A DNA stretch of 64,000 bases, from contig JAFSRW010000084.1 of assembly GCA_017445925.1 (NCBI GenBank), positions 1-64,000 on the forward strand, written 5' to 3'. This DNA is from Bacteroidaceae bacterium. GTDB lineage: Bacteria; Bacteroidota; Bacteroidia; Bacteroidales; Bacteroidaceae. This document shows positions 8,303 to 17,285 of this stretch, piece after piece. The notes under the pieces were generated by a model. The model saw only the letters and a list, made by a program, of their open reading frames with translations, made no database searches and was not told the DNA's origin. Both the position numbers and the translations under genes were made by a program. Position 1 is the stretch's first letter; each line of letters begins with the position of its first letter.

Positions 8303-10465
8303 ATGAAAACAAGATATATCATTCTGCCAATGTTGTGTATATGCATGACAATGGCAGCACAAAATAATTATACACATAATCATGCGGAGGACTCTACCGA
8401 TGTATTCTTCCGCCATCTTCAACTGAACGAAGTAATTGTAACAGGTGTAACGGGCGATACAAAACTTAAGCACTCCACAACACCCGTTAATCTGGTAACA
8501 TCTAAGGTGTTACGTTCCACAGCATCCACCAATATCATTGATGCTATCAGTCACCAGCCAGGTGTAAGTCAGCTTACTACCGGCAGCAGCATCTCTAAGC
8601 CCATCATACGTGGTTTAGGCTATAATCGAGTTGTAGTACTAAGTGACGGGGTGCGTCAGGAAGGACAACAGTGGGGCGATGAACATGGTATAGAGGTAGA
8701 TGGCAGCAGCGTTGGCTCTGTAGAAATCCTGAAGGGGCCTGCATCCCTGATGTACGGCTCTGATGCTATGGCGGGCGTTGTTATCCTGCATCCTAATCCC
8801 ACACTGGCCGAGGGTGATATTCATGCCTTGTTCGGTACGGAGTATCAGACTAATAACGGACTCTTTGGCTTTAATCTCTCCATGGCTGGAAATAAAAAGG
8901 GATTTGTATGGGACGGAAACTACAGCCAAAAGATGGCCCATGCTTATAAAAACAAGTACGACGGCTATGTACCTGGTTCACAGTTTGGCGAACGGTCAGG
9001 CCGACTGATGCTGGGCTTGAACAGATATTGGGGCTATACGCACCTTACGGCATCCATTTATCATCTGACACCCAGTATCATCGAGGGCGAAAGAGATTCT
9101 GTAACAGGTGATTTGCTGTGCGAAACAGAAAACATAAAGACCTATAGCAAAGCTCTTCCGTTCCAGCAGGTGAATCACTATAAGGCCGTGTTGGACAACT
9201 TCATAAATCTGCCAAAGGGTTACCTGAAGGTTATCTTGGGCTATCAGCAGAACCGACGCCAGGAGTTTGAAGAGAGCGCTGATGACTATGAACTTTACTT
9301 TAAGCTTCATACTATGACGTACGATATTCGTTATGTGACACAGGAGTTTAACGGATGGAAACTTTCGACGGGTATAGGAGGAATGTACCAACAGTCATCC
9401 AACTTGGGCGAGGAGTTCCTGATTCCGGATTATAAGCTCTTTGATGGTGGTCTGTATGCTACTGCCATTAAAACGATAGGGGAGCGATGGACGCTGAACG
9501 GAGGCGTCCGGTATGACCACAGACACATGCATGGCGACGAGCTGGAGGAGGACGGCCAACTGCGCTTCACCGATTTTACCCGTTACTTCAACGGTGTTAC
9601 GGGCAGTCTGGGTGCTGTGTGCAACATTAACAAACATTTTAACGTACGCATGAATCTGGCTCGCGGTTTCCGTACACCTAACATGAGCGAGTTGGCATCC
9701 AATGGCGTTCATGAAGGCTCCATTCGTTACGAGATAGGTTCACAGGACCTCAAGGCTGAGTATAGTTTGCAGGCCGATCTGGGCATGGACTTTACCTCGC
9801 GTTACGTATCTGCTCAGGTTGCGCTCTTTGCCAATAAGATAAACAATTACATCTTTATGCACCGCTTACCTGAGGAAATAGAGGAGGGATACCTTACTTA
9901 TGCCTATACCCAGGGAGATGCCCGACTGCTCGGTTTCGAGGCTAGCATTGATTTCCATCCCATACATTCACTTCACTTTGCCAACACCTTCTCCTACGTT
10001 GATGCTCAGTTGCTGAATCAGCCTGCAGAAAGTAAGTATATTCCCTTTACGCCGGCTCCCCGTTGGACTTCGGAACTGAAGTGGGAGCTTTTCCATCACT
10101 CGCATACCACTGTTGCCCATCATCATGAACCAGACGTAAGGCATAAGTCCCTCTTTAACAACCTATACGTTGCAGCGGGCCTTGATTGCTATCTGAGGCA
10201 GTCACATATCTATCGTGTGGATGAAACAGAGACGGAAACACCCGCCTATATGCTGTTGAGTTTCTCTGCCGGTACAGATGTACAATGGAAGGGGAAGAAG
10301 TATGCAGAACTGTATATTACTGCCGATAATGTGCTTAATACAGCCTATCAGAATCATCTGAACAGACTGAAATATGCCGACGTGAATAACGTTACAGGCC
10401 GCCGTGGTGTATATAATATGGGTCGGAACGTAACGTTTAAACTTGTGGTTCCTCTTTCTCTGTGA
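8303..10465 (+). CDS. TonB-dependent outer-membrane receptor, probably for a metal or metal complex
   Basis: This is a 720-residue TonB-dependent receptor. A signal peptide (MKTRYIILPMLCICMTMAAQ) is followed by a TonB-box-like LNEVIVTG segment and a plug domain with PIIRGLGYNRVVVLSDGVRQ and VEILKGPASLMYGSDAMAGV. A 22-strand type barrel follows, ending in a C-terminal aromatic/leucine strand. There is no N-terminal carboxypeptidase-like domain and no SusD partner, so it is not a polysaccharide SusC. A His-rich stretch in a late loop (HHSHTTVAHHHE, about residues 600-612) and NNYTHNHAED after the signal peptide recall zinc receptors such as ZnuD. Together with the His/Cys-rich upstream gene this suggests metal uptake (inference). 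Its 3' end overlaps the convergent YolD-like gene by 29 bases. Confidence 0.85.
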   Translation: MKTRYIILPMLCICMTMAAQNNYTHNHAEDSTDVFFRHLQLNEVIVTGVTGDTKLKHSTTPVNLVTSKVLRSTASTNIIDAISHQPGVSQLTTGSSISKPIIRGLGYNRVVVLSDGVRQEGQQWGDEHGIEVDGSSVGSVEILKGPASLMYGSDAMAGVVILHPNPTLAEGDIHALFGTEYQTNNGLFGFNLSMAGNKKGFVWDGNYSQKMAHAYKNKYDGYVPGSQFGERSGRLMLGLNRYWGYTHLTASIYHLTPSIIEGERDSVTGDLLCETENIKTYSKALPFQQVNHYKAVLDNFINLPKGYLKVILGYQQNRRQEFEESADDYELYFKLHTMTYDIRYVTQEFNGWKLSTGIGGMYQQSSNLGEEFLIPDYKLFDGGLYATAIKTIGERWTLNGGVRYDHRHMHGDELEEDGQLRFTDFTRYFNGVTGSLGAVCNINKHFNVRMNLARGFRTPNMSELASNGVHEGSIRYEIGSQDLKAEYSLQADLGMDFTSRYVSAQVALFANKINNYIFMHRLPEEIEEGYLTYAYTQGDARLLGFEASIDFHPIHSLHFANTFSYVDAQLLNQPAESKYIPFTPAPRWTSELKWELFHHSHTTVAHHHEPDVRHKSLFNNLYVAAGLDCYLRQSHIYRVDETETETPAYMLLSFSAGTDVQWKGKKYAELYITADNVLNTAYQNHLNRLKYADVNNVTGRRGVYNMGRNVTFKLVVPLSL

Positions 10466-10625
10466 AACTGATTTCATTCTCCCTCGCCGTCTCTTTTATG
10501 ACTTCGTTATGGCCAGAAAGGGCGGCGAAGGGTGCAAATTGTGCAGCACGACTCCACATTGACATCTGAGGATGCTTCTTAGAAACGTGGTGGGGTAGGT
10601 TTATGATATCGGAGTAATCTTCCAT
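10437..10625 (-). CDS. Small YolD-like protein downstream of the Y-family polymerase
   Basis: This is a protein of about 62 residues (MEDYSDIINLPHHVSKKHP..., then MWSRAAQFAPFAALSGH). It resembles the short YolD-type proteins found next to UmuC/DinB-like polymerases in Firmicutes and Bacteroidetes. ATG 10625 is chosen because homologues begin at this motif; the longer frame starts at a TTG (10670) inside a spacer repeat of CCCCTTGAAC units. It lies about 60 bases after the polymerase gene on the same strand. The function is unknown, probably an accessory to translesion synthesis. Confidence 0.6.
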   Translation of the reverse strand: MEDYSDIINLPHHVSKKHPQMSMWSRAAQFAPFAALSGHNEVIKETARENEISFTEKEEPQV

Positions 10626-10683
10626 GAAGAGTTCAAGGGGTTCAAGATGTTCAAGGGGTTTAATTTTCAATTTTCAATTCGCA

Positions 10684-12105
10684 CTACGCGCGATGTCCTC
10701 CTATTTGTTTGTTGCGGTCCTTGGCGGTGGCACCTTCCTCGAAGTTTAGACCACGAAGAATGGCATTCTTGCCGAACCGCTGTTTTATCTTCAGTTGTGC
10801 TTCCTGCATACGGCGCTCTTTTTCCAAACGAGCCTTCTCTGTCTTTTTCTGCCTGTCTAATGCCTCGTAATCTATGAAGAGCTCCATTTGCTCGTAGTTT
10901 ACGGTTGACTGTTTACCTTTCAGAGTGGCCTCGTCTTTCACATGATTGGTGGTCAGATTCAGCCTACGGATTAGCAAATCGGGGTTCACATAACGGTCAA
11001 AGAGCTCTGATGCGGCATCCATGATAAGTCTGGAGGATGAGGTTGGCTTCTTGAAGCTGAATGTGCCGTGAGCATGCTTGGGTACGGGCTTGCCATAGTA
11101 GTTAGTAGTAATTGGACCGTGATACTTCATGCGAATATCAGGTCTTGTCAGACTTTCGGCATCATAACCTACGGTCAGCACCAGTTGGTCTGTCACCAGA
11201 CGCTTCTGAACCAGATTGAGCGCCATACCCTCAGCCATCTCCTTTATCACAACACGCGCTTTCCGGAAGGTGTATGGTTCCTGCAAAACCTGCCCGCTAC
11301 TGAATGAGTTGGTTTCAGGGTGATATGCCTTTACAGCCTCTATGGTGCAAGGTTCCCATCCCCAGGCATGATCTATCAGTAGTTCGGCATTCACCCCAAA
11401 GAGTTCGTATAACAAATCCTCGTTCTGCAAGGACATTCTGGCCAGTTTACCCATGGTGTCTATACCATAGATTGCCAGTTTATGTGCAATACCGCTACCT
11501 ACGCGCCAAAACTTGGTGATGGGACGATAATCCCATAGCTGATGACGGTACGACATCTCGTCAAGCTCGGCAATACGAACTCCATCCTTATCGGCAGGCA
11601 TCTTCTTGGCCATAATGTCCATTGCCACTTTGCAGAGATACATATTGGTACCAATACCTGCTGTTGCTGTGATGCCCGTCTGTGAGAGCACATCGCGAAT
11701 CATCTTCAGGGCCAGTTGGTGCGCCGTCATCCTGTAGGTGCTCAAGTAAGATGTTACGTCCATAAAGACTTCATCTATACTGTAGACGTGAATGTCCTCC
11801 GCAGAAATGTATTTCAGATAGATGCTGTAGATTTTGGAGCTGACATCAATGTAGTGCGCCATTCTTGGCTTGGCAATAATGAAGTCAACGCCTTGTGCCT
11901 TCTGGTATACCTCAAACAATCGAGCCCTTCCGCCAATGCCGTATTCCTTCAGCGAGGGTGTTACAGCCAGACAGATGGTCTTTTCTGTACGACTCTCATC
12001 TGCCACCACAAGGTTTGTGGTCAGAGGGTCGAGTCCTCTGTCCACACACTCTACGGAAGCGTAGAAAGATTTCAGGTCGATGGCGATGTAAGTCCGTTGT
12101 TGCAT
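10684..12105 (-). CDS. Y-family DNA polymerase (UmuC/DinB-like)
   Basis: This is an error-prone translesion polymerase. The palm motifs are intact: IAIDLKSFYASVEC (D10 metal ligand) and HVYSIDEVFMDVT (D111, E112). The helix-hairpin-helix segment follows (TKFWRVGSGIAHKLAIYGI), then a little-finger domain and a charged C-terminal tail. It has 473 residues, longer than DinB and closer to the UmuC-like polymerases found with YolD. Its ATG shares one base with the stop codon of the upstream desulfidase-like gene (TAATG), so translation is probably coupled. No UmuD is present. A LexA site was not identified. Confidence 0.92.
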   Translation of the reverse strand: MQQRTYIAIDLKSFYASVECVDRGLDPLTTNLVVADESRTEKTICLAVTPSLKEYGIGGRARLFEVYQKAQGVDFIIAKPRMAHYIDVSSKIYSIYLKYISAEDIHVYSIDEVFMDVTSYLSTYRMTAHQLALKMIRDVLSQTGITATAGIGTNMYLCKVAMDIMAKKMPADKDGVRIAELDEMSYRHQLWDYRPITKFWRVGSGIAHKLAIYGIDTMGKLARMSLQNEDLLYELFGVNAELLIDHAWGWEPCTIEAVKAYHPETNSFSSGQVLQEPYTFRKARVVIKEMAEGMALNLVQKRLVTDQLVLTVGYDAESLTRPDIRMKYHGPITTNYYGKPVPKHAHGTFSFKKPTSSSRLIMDAASELFDRYVNPDLLIRRLNLTTNHVKDEATLKGKQSTVNYEQMELFIDYEALDRQKKTEKARLEKERRMQEAQLKIKQRFGKNAILRGLNFEEGATAKDRNKQIGGHRA

Positions 12106-13397
12106 TATTTATGCGTCATAATATCAAGAACAAATCGGTCTGTCTCATCCATTCCCTTAGAGCCGATGCTGGTGAGGTTATGGATACTACGGTCCACATC
12201 ATCATCGATGATACCTTCTGCCGAGGTTACGTTCTTGTTCTGGATAGCCAGCATTGCACTCATAACGGCTGTGCTGACACCAGTGGTAAGTTTCAGCGCA
12301 CAGGATGGTTTGGCACCATCGCATATCATACCTGTAAGATTGGCAATCATATTCTTTACGGAGAAGCTAATCTGCTCGAAGTTTCCTCCCATCAGATATG
12401 TGATGCCCACGCTGCTGCCCGTACTGGCTACTACACAACCACAGAGCGCAGATAGGGCACCAAGAGACTGTTTGATATAGATGGCAGTAAGGTGGGAGAG
12501 GGTAAGGGCACGAATCAGTTCTTCCTCAGTATTATGATTCTCGCGAGCAAAAACCACAACCGGCATAGTGGCACAGATACCTTGGTTTCCACTTCCGCTG
12601 TTACTCATGACGGGAATCTTGGCTCCAGCCATACGCGCATCGCAAGCGCAGGATGTTACAGAGAGTACCTTGGCAAAGATATTATCGCCCATGATACCAC
12701 GACCAAGCGGGCTGCACATAGTCTTTCCCAACTGATGACCATAGTTCTCACGCAAACCTTCTTGGGCAGCTGCTTCGTTCAACCGTTTTGCCTCAAGGAT
12801 AAAGCGGATATCATCTAATGGCATGGTTGTTGCAAACTCATATACCTTGGACAATGAAAGGGAAATCCCCTCTTTACTCTCCCCTCCATAAAGGGAGGGG
12901 GCGGGGGAGGGGCTTTCACCTACAAAGTGAGTATGGCTGCCCTTGATGGTGGCTTCTGCACTTTTCCCTTCGGCTTCTACCGTAGTATGAATATAAAGCT
13001 TGTCGGGGTCGTTCTCCTCCAGATTGATTACTATATGCTTCTCCTTGATGTATTGTTTGGACACAGCCAGATCTTCATCAGTACAGTCGCGTAGTACTTC
13101 CAGTTCCAAACACGATTTCCCTCCAACAGCGCCTAAAGCTATTGCAATGGGTAACCCTATCATACCACCAGTACCAGGAATACCCACACCCATAGCATTC
13201 TTCAGGATATTGGCACTCAGGCTCAAAGTTATTTTCTCAGGCAAATAGCCAGGCTTTTTGCCCAATTGGTTTCTTAACTTTTCTACTGCCTTTGCTACAC
13301 AAAGGGCTACTGCCATTGGTTCAGTACATCCAATAGCTGGTACTACTTGCTTGTGCAGAAGATTCAGGATCTCTTGCTTTTCTTCGTTGGTTATCAT
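12105..13397 (-). CDS. L-cysteine desulfidase-like protein (UPF0597/CdsB family)
   Basis: This belongs to the UPF0597 family, whose characterised members (CyuA/CdsB) split L-cysteine into pyruvate, ammonia and sulfide using an Fe-S cluster. Family features are VVPAIGCTEPMAVALCVAKA near the N-terminus, GVGIPGTGG, VSNSGSG-like PVMSNSGSGNQG and conserved cysteines in the C-terminal half. It has 430 residues, about the usual length. Residues around 160-180 (ESPSPAPSLYGG..) come from a GC-rich repeat inserted in frame; the same repeat family occurs at 61.6 kb. The gene leads a leftward operon with the polymerase and the YolD-like gene, an odd pairing. Confidence 0.88.
   Translation of the reverse strand: MITNEEKQEILNLLHKQVVPAIGCTEPMAVALCVAKAVEKLRNQLGKKPGYLPEKITLSLSANILKNAMGVGIPGTGGMIGLPIAIALGAVGGKSCLELEVLRDCTDEDLAVSKQYIKEKHIVINLEENDPDKLYIHTTVEAEGKSAEATIKGSHTHFVGESPSPAPSLYGGESKEGISLSLSKVYEFATTMPLDDIRFILEAKRLNEAAAQEGLRENYGHQLGKTMCSPLGRGIMGDNIFAKVLSVTSCACDARMAGAKIPVMSNSGSGNQGICATMPVVVFARENHNTEEELIRALTLSHLTAIYIKQSLGALSALCGCVVASTGSSVGITYLMGGNFEQISFSVKNMIANLTGMICDGAKPSCALKLTTGVSTAVMSAMLAIQNKNVTSAEGIIDDDVDRSIHNLTSIGSKGMDETDRFVLDIMTHK
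12865..12922. repeat. GC-rich palindromic repeat inserted in a coding sequence
   Basis: CCCCTCC (12881-12887) and GGAGGGG (12894-12900) form a hairpin, flanked by GCGGGGGAGGGGC. On the minus strand it reads CCCCTCCCCCGCCCCCTCCC followed by a hairpin, very close to the repeats at 61561 and 61664. It keeps the reading frame of the desulfidase-like gene. Confidence 0.7.
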
Positions 13398-13416
13398 GTG
13401 ATTTCTTTCTTTACGA

Positions 13417-13448
13417 TTGCAAAGTTATAAAAAAAATGTATATCTTTG
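13417..13448 (+). promoter_or_regulatory. Promoter of the serine hydrolase gene
   Basis: A partial -33 box ATTG (TTG at 13417-13419) is followed after 21 bases by TATCTTTG (13441-13448), an exact TAnnTTTG. It overlaps the divergent -7 box of the minus strand, so the two promoters may compete. Confidence 0.55.
13420..13427 (-). promoter_or_regulatory. -7 box for the leftward desulfidase/polymerase operon
   Basis: On the minus strand the sequence reads TAACTTTG, an exact TAnnTTTG, about 23 bases before the ATG at 13397. The -33 box is weak. Confidence 0.45.
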
Positions 13449-13486
13449 TGCGGAAATAGCTAAAAACAAACATAATTACAAACACT

Positions 13487-14704
13487 ATGAGACAACTATT
13501 TTTATTTTTTGCGGTAGCCTTCTGCCTTTACGGTACCGCTAAGACTGAGGTCAAAGACTCAAAGACTAACTATGCCCGAGAGGCGTTGCAACCCTATTTT
13601 GATCGCGGTGAACTGCCTGGCGCCATCAGCATCTTTTATAACAATGGCGTGCAGGAAACTTGCTGCATAGGTTATGCCGATGTGGAGAAGAAGCGCCCCA
13701 TCAGGTTGGATAATGTATTTATGCAGTGTTCTCAGACCAAGGGCTTCTGTGGTGTTACCATTGCCAAGTTGGTAGAGGAAGGAAAGCTTTCTCTTGATGA
13801 TCCTGTTTCTAAATATCTGCCTGAATTTAAGGATTTGTGGGTTCAGGATAGTGAGAAGGATGGTATAAAGACGTTACACAAGGCCAAGAACGTGCTGACA
13901 GTACGTATGGTATTGAACCACACGGGTGGTTTCCCCTTCGAGTGTAGCGCCAAGCGTAGCGATGTTCGAGGTGGTGGATGGTCTGGAGGTGCTCCTCTGC
14001 GTCAGGTTGCCAGCATTGCTGCCGGTTCGCCCATCTCGTTCGAGCCTGGTACAAAAGACCAGTATTCTAATACCGGTATTGATATAGGTGGCGCAATCGT
14101 AGAGGTTATCACAGGTATGAAGTGGGAAGACTATTTGAAAAAAGAGGTTCTGGATCCTTTGGGTATGAAGTCTACATGGTTCTGGCCCACCGACAAACAA
14201 CTGAAGACTCAGATTGAGATGTACGATGTAAAGGCTGGTGAACCTGCTAAGTATCGTCTGGAGAACGGATGGGAACAGCGCCCCTATAACGACGGACATG
14301 TGTTTGCCTCTGCAGGAGCTGGTTTGTGGACTACAGCACAGGATCAGTTGAAATTCTACAAGATGCTGATGAATTTGGGTGTTGGCGACAATGGTGTACG
14401 CATCCTGAAGGAAGAAACTGTTAAGAGCATCTTGGCTGTTTCTACCCGTCCTGACAATATGGGTGGCTATTCTCTCGGCTTGAATGCTCCCAAGAAGGAT
14501 GGCGAGAATGAATGGTTCGGGCATGGTGGTGCATGGGGTACCAATTGTATGGTTAACTGGCACAAGAAGCAGCTGAAGTTGTGGGTAGTACAAGTTAATG
14601 GATCACAGCCATGGAACAACGATGTGGCTAAGGCTGCAGAGAAGTTCTTCTCACAGACAATAGACACTTCTGGCATTGATGCCTATACAGGAAGAACGAA
14701 ATAA
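13487..14704 (+). CDS. Secreted beta-lactamase-family serine hydrolase
   Basis: This is a class C beta-lactamase/EstB/DD-peptidase fold serine hydrolase of 405 residues with a signal peptide (MRQLFLFFAVAFCLYGTA). The catalytic SxxK motif is S82-Q-T-K85 in MQCSQTKGF, the YxN motif is in DQYSNTGIDIGG, and the third motif is HGGAWGTN. All three are present, so it should be active, as an esterase, peptidase or D-amino-acid hydrolase; a role in antibiotic resistance cannot be inferred. It is a single gene between a divergent and a convergent operon. Its stop codon is followed directly by an AGTTTAGAGTT repeat. Confidence 0.85.
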   Translation: MRQLFLFFAVAFCLYGTAKTEVKDSKTNYAREALQPYFDRGELPGAISIFYNNGVQETCCIGYADVEKKRPIRLDNVFMQCSQTKGFCGVTIAKLVEEGKLSLDDPVSKYLPEFKDLWVQDSEKDGIKTLHKAKNVLTVRMVLNHTGGFPFECSAKRSDVRGGGWSGGAPLRQVASIAAGSPISFEPGTKDQYSNTGIDIGGAIVEVITGMKWEDYLKKEVLDPLGMKSTWFWPTDKQLKTQIEMYDVKAGEPAKYRLENGWEQRPYNDGHVFASAGAGLWTTAQDQLKFYKMLMNLGVGDNGVRILKEETVKSILAVSTRPDNMGGYSLGLNAPKKDGENEWFGHGGAWGTNCMVNWHKKQLKLWVVQVNGSQPWNNDVAKAAEKFFSQTIDTSGIDAYTGRTK

Positions 14705-14740
14705 AGTTTAGAGTTGATAGTTTAGAGTTTAGAGTTTAGA
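14702..14740. repeat. AGTTTAGAGTT-type repeat directly after a stop codon
   Basis: The TAA stop runs into AGTTTAGAGTTGATAGTT and further GTTTAGA units. The first 21 bases, including the stop codon, recur on the minus strand after the rubrerythrin-like gene (63650-63672), and a variant follows pdxS (37583). Confidence 0.75.
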
Positions 14741-14758
14741 GATTCTGGATATATTATA

Positions 14759-17266
14759 TTAATGGGAAGAGGCGATGTGCTTCTTCCCATTTCTTATATA
14801 TATTCCTTCGGCAGGATGCCCATTTATTTTAAAACCATCTAAGGTATAAAAGGACTGGGTCTTATGGGTCTTATGTGACTCATGGGGCATGATAATACCA
14901 GTTACTTCCTCTTCTGTTAGTATAGGGTGAATGGTAATGCGGTCGAAGTTGGGTGACCAAAGGTCATCAAATGACTGAATGGTGATGGTATTGTTGGAAC
15001 CTTCCTGCAATGTGATGGGTATCATCTTCCAACTCATGCCTTCTGGATCCCAAGTACTAGTGCAGTCACGATTATCCCTAAAGGTAATAGTATCACCTAT
15101 CTGTTCTCCATTGACAAAAAGTTTAGCGGTGCGCGAGTCTTTGGTGATAAAGTAGATGGTTAGGAGATAAGGCCCTGTTCGCTCGGCCTTAATACGGTTA
15201 AACTGCAGTTTACTGCCCAGACCTAAGTCGCCTACAAAACCACCATTGGATGCATGGAGCGAAGAATATGTCTTACGTGCTGCACGACCTGTAAGTGTAT
15301 TAGCACTGGCTTCAGCCTCATAAGTAACACGCTCCAGTGGAACATCCAGATAGTCGAGGGGAGACACCTGCATAAGAAAACCTCCTTCACTAAGCTCCTT
15401 GATGTTAAGGGTGCTATCTTTCTTTACCTGTTTCTTCTCGAACTTGAGGTCCGAACGGCAGTTGCCGTCATGATAAATATACGCTGTATATGTGCGGCCT
15501 TCCTCAAGGAAATCAAACTTTATCTTACATGTTCGTTCATTTGTGTTGATACCAGATATCCACCAGTCGGCACCTTTTCTGCGTGCTATTGTGGCAAATG
15601 CAGAGGGGTTGCCTTCAAGGAGTATACTTTCATCCCAAGCGGCAGGCAGACGTTTCATGATATCACGTCCTAAAAAATACTTCAGGTTTTCAGGGTTCTC
15701 TGCTATATGAACAATGCCACTTTCGAAGGCTGTAAGCAGAGCCATATGATGACCTATAGTTCGCTGGGTGAAAATGCTACCTCGCCATGTGGCAAAGTCG
15801 CCAGGGGTAAAGTCCATAGCTCCTACTACATTGCGTGTAAAGATTACGTCCAGGTGATGTTGGGCTGTGTTTTGCTTAGGATTCCAGAAGTTCTGCTCGC
15901 CTCCATAGATACCTTCCTGCGTCATAATGTGCGGATAAGTGCGGCGTAATCCTGAAGGACGTGTGCAGCCGTGAATGTTGACCATCATCTTGTATTTGGC
16001 TGCTGTTTTGTATAGGTTCTCTATACGGGTCATACTCTCTTTGGAATCATCTTCCCAGAAATCGACCTTGATGCCTTTGATGCCCCAACTTCTCCACATC
16101 TTGAGTGTGGCATCCATGTTCTCATTACTGAAAGCGTTGCTGTAAATGAGTCTTGAATCTCCCCATAGAAGACAGTCAACACCCCCCTTATTTGCATTCT
16201 TAACAAAACTGGGGAACCATGAATTACTCCACCCGGCATCTATCAAATAGTAGGGCCATCCCATCTCGACAGACAAGTCGCAATGCACCTGCTCTCCTTC
16301 TCTAAGACCTCCGTAATCATTCTTAATTTCTCCTTTACCACCATCAGAACCTCCCCAATACCAAGCTGCAACGCCAGGCTTTATCCAACTGATGTCTTTT
16401 ATGGTAGTTGGTGGGCAGAGGTTCTCTGTCATGGTGCTTTCGAAAATGGTCTTTATGTCACCGCAAATAACCATTCTCCATGGGGTATAAGCAGGTAGTG
16501 TACAGGTAATTGCGTGAGCCTTCTCCTCAGCATAATCCTTTGTCTGTCCTGTCCAACTGTAAGAGAATGCCCCAACCTCTGGTTCTGCTTTTGTCAGCGA
16601 GGTACAAAAGAAACTACGATTATCTGCCTCTGAGATGAGCAGATAGTCCTTCCCGTTGTAAACAAGGGTGGGAGAGTTGTAACGCCCGTCGGCTGTGCTT
16701 GTCAAAGTAGACCACGATGTGTACTGGGCGTATAAACCCTCGTATGGATAGTTGGGATCGTTGCCGCCAGAATTGCCCAAGAACCTACATGCATGACATT
16801 TGGTAAAATTTTTCACGCGTATAAGGCTGGCTTCTTCAGTGAATATCACTGAAGAATGCCCTCCGTATTTGGGTATAAGATAGCGAAAGGCAAAGCCGTC
16901 GTCATACAGACGGAATATCACGGTCTGCCTCCACGATTTCTGTGAAGCGGTAACAGATAACGTATGACAATAGTCTCTATATTGGCTGCGCTTGCCAACG
17001 GGTAGGGTATAGGCATCATCAATGACAGATGAGTCGACGCTTACCAACTCCAGATTCTCCGTAAAGTCAACAACAGAAGTTTTCAGTCCCAAAGGTGACT
17101 CGTTGACGATGGTTCTGGAATCACGGTTGACAGTATAACTCAATTTTCCGTTCACCAGGTGAATGGTAGCCTTCAGGTGTCCATCGGGTGATGTTACGCT
17201 GTATTCCTCTGCACATAGAGTAAGGGATAACAGCATGAAGACGCTTGCCAATAGAGATCTATACAT
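14759..17266 (-). CDS. GH97 family alpha-glycosidase with CBM35-like domain and C-terminal sorting-type tail
   Basis: This is a secreted glycoside hydrolase family 97 enzyme of 835 residues. A signal peptide (MYRSLLASVFMLLSLTLCAEE) is followed by the GH97 N-terminal beta-sandwich (about 25-280) and a TIM barrel with DAGWSNSWF, GIKVDFWEDDS, NIHGCTRPSGLRRTYP and TQEGIYGGEQ. The aspartate in KVDF matches the nucleophile position of retaining GH97 enzymes such as BtGH97b, rather than the SusB inverting type, so an alpha-galactosidase-like activity is more likely than alpha-glucosidase (inference). The region from about 650 (VTYEAEASANTLTG onward) is a CBM35/CBM6-like sandwich. The last 40 residues (FYTLDGFKINGHPAEGIYIR, then NGKK) resemble Bacteroidales sorting tails. 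It is the last gene of a leftward operon. Confidence 0.9.
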   Translation of the reverse strand: MYRSLLASVFMLLSLTLCAEEYSVTSPDGHLKATIHLVNGKLSYTVNRDSRTIVNESPLGLKTSVVDFTENLELVSVDSSVIDDAYTLPVGKRSQYRDYCHTLSVTASQKSWRQTVIFRLYDDGFAFRYLIPKYGGHSSVIFTEEASLIRVKNFTKCHACRFLGNSGGNDPNYPYEGLYAQYTSWSTLTSTADGRYNSPTLVYNGKDYLLISEADNRSFFCTSLTKAEPEVGAFSYSWTGQTKDYAEEKAHAITCTLPAYTPWRMVICGDIKTIFESTMTENLCPPTTIKDISWIKPGVAAWYWGGSDGGKGEIKNDYGGLREGEQVHCDLSVEMGWPYYLIDAGWSNSWFPSFVKNANKGGVDCLLWGDSRLIYSNAFSNENMDATLKMWRSWGIKGIKVDFWEDDSKESMTRIENLYKTAAKYKMMVNIHGCTRPSGLRRTYPHIMTQEGIYGGEQNFWNPKQNTAQHHLDVIFTRNVVGAMDFTPGDFATWRGSIFTQRTIGHHMALLTAFESGIVHIAENPENLKYFLGRDIMKRLPAAWDESILLEGNPSAFATIARRKGADWWISGINTNERTCKIKFDFLEEGRTYTAYIYHDGNCRSDLKFEKKQVKKDSTLNIKELSEGGFLMQVSPLDYLDVPLERVTYEAEASANTLTGRAARKTYSSLHASNGGFVGDLGLGSKLQFNRIKAERTGPYLLTIYFITKDSRTAKLFVNGEQIGDTITFRDNRDCTSTWDPEGMSWKMIPITLQEGSNNTITIQSFDDLWSPNFDRITIHPILTEEEVTGIIMPHESHKTHKTQSFYTLDGFKINGHPAEGIYIRNGKKHIASSH
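14761..14791. terminator. Hairpin between convergent serine hydrolase and GH97 genes
   Basis: AATGGGAAGA (14761-14770) pairs perfectly with TCTTCCCATT (14782-14791), leaving an 11-base loop. It overlaps the last codons of the GH97 gene and could end transcripts from both sides, although T tracts are weak. Confidence 0.45.
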
Positions 17267-17285
17267 TAATTATATATTTGAGGAT

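Noticed and set aside
11716-12480. 254-codon plus-strand frame across the polymerase and desulfidase-like genes
   Set aside because: Antisense shadow of two conserved genes, with a composition typical of reverse frames.
14702-14740. CRISPR-like array from repeated TTTAGAG units
   Set aside because: Units are 7 bases without spacers, and no cas genes are present; these are simple repeats.
14759-17266. SusB-type inverting alpha-glucosidase
   Set aside because: The KVDF aspartate and NIHG context fit the retaining GH97 subgroup, and no susCD genes are nearby.
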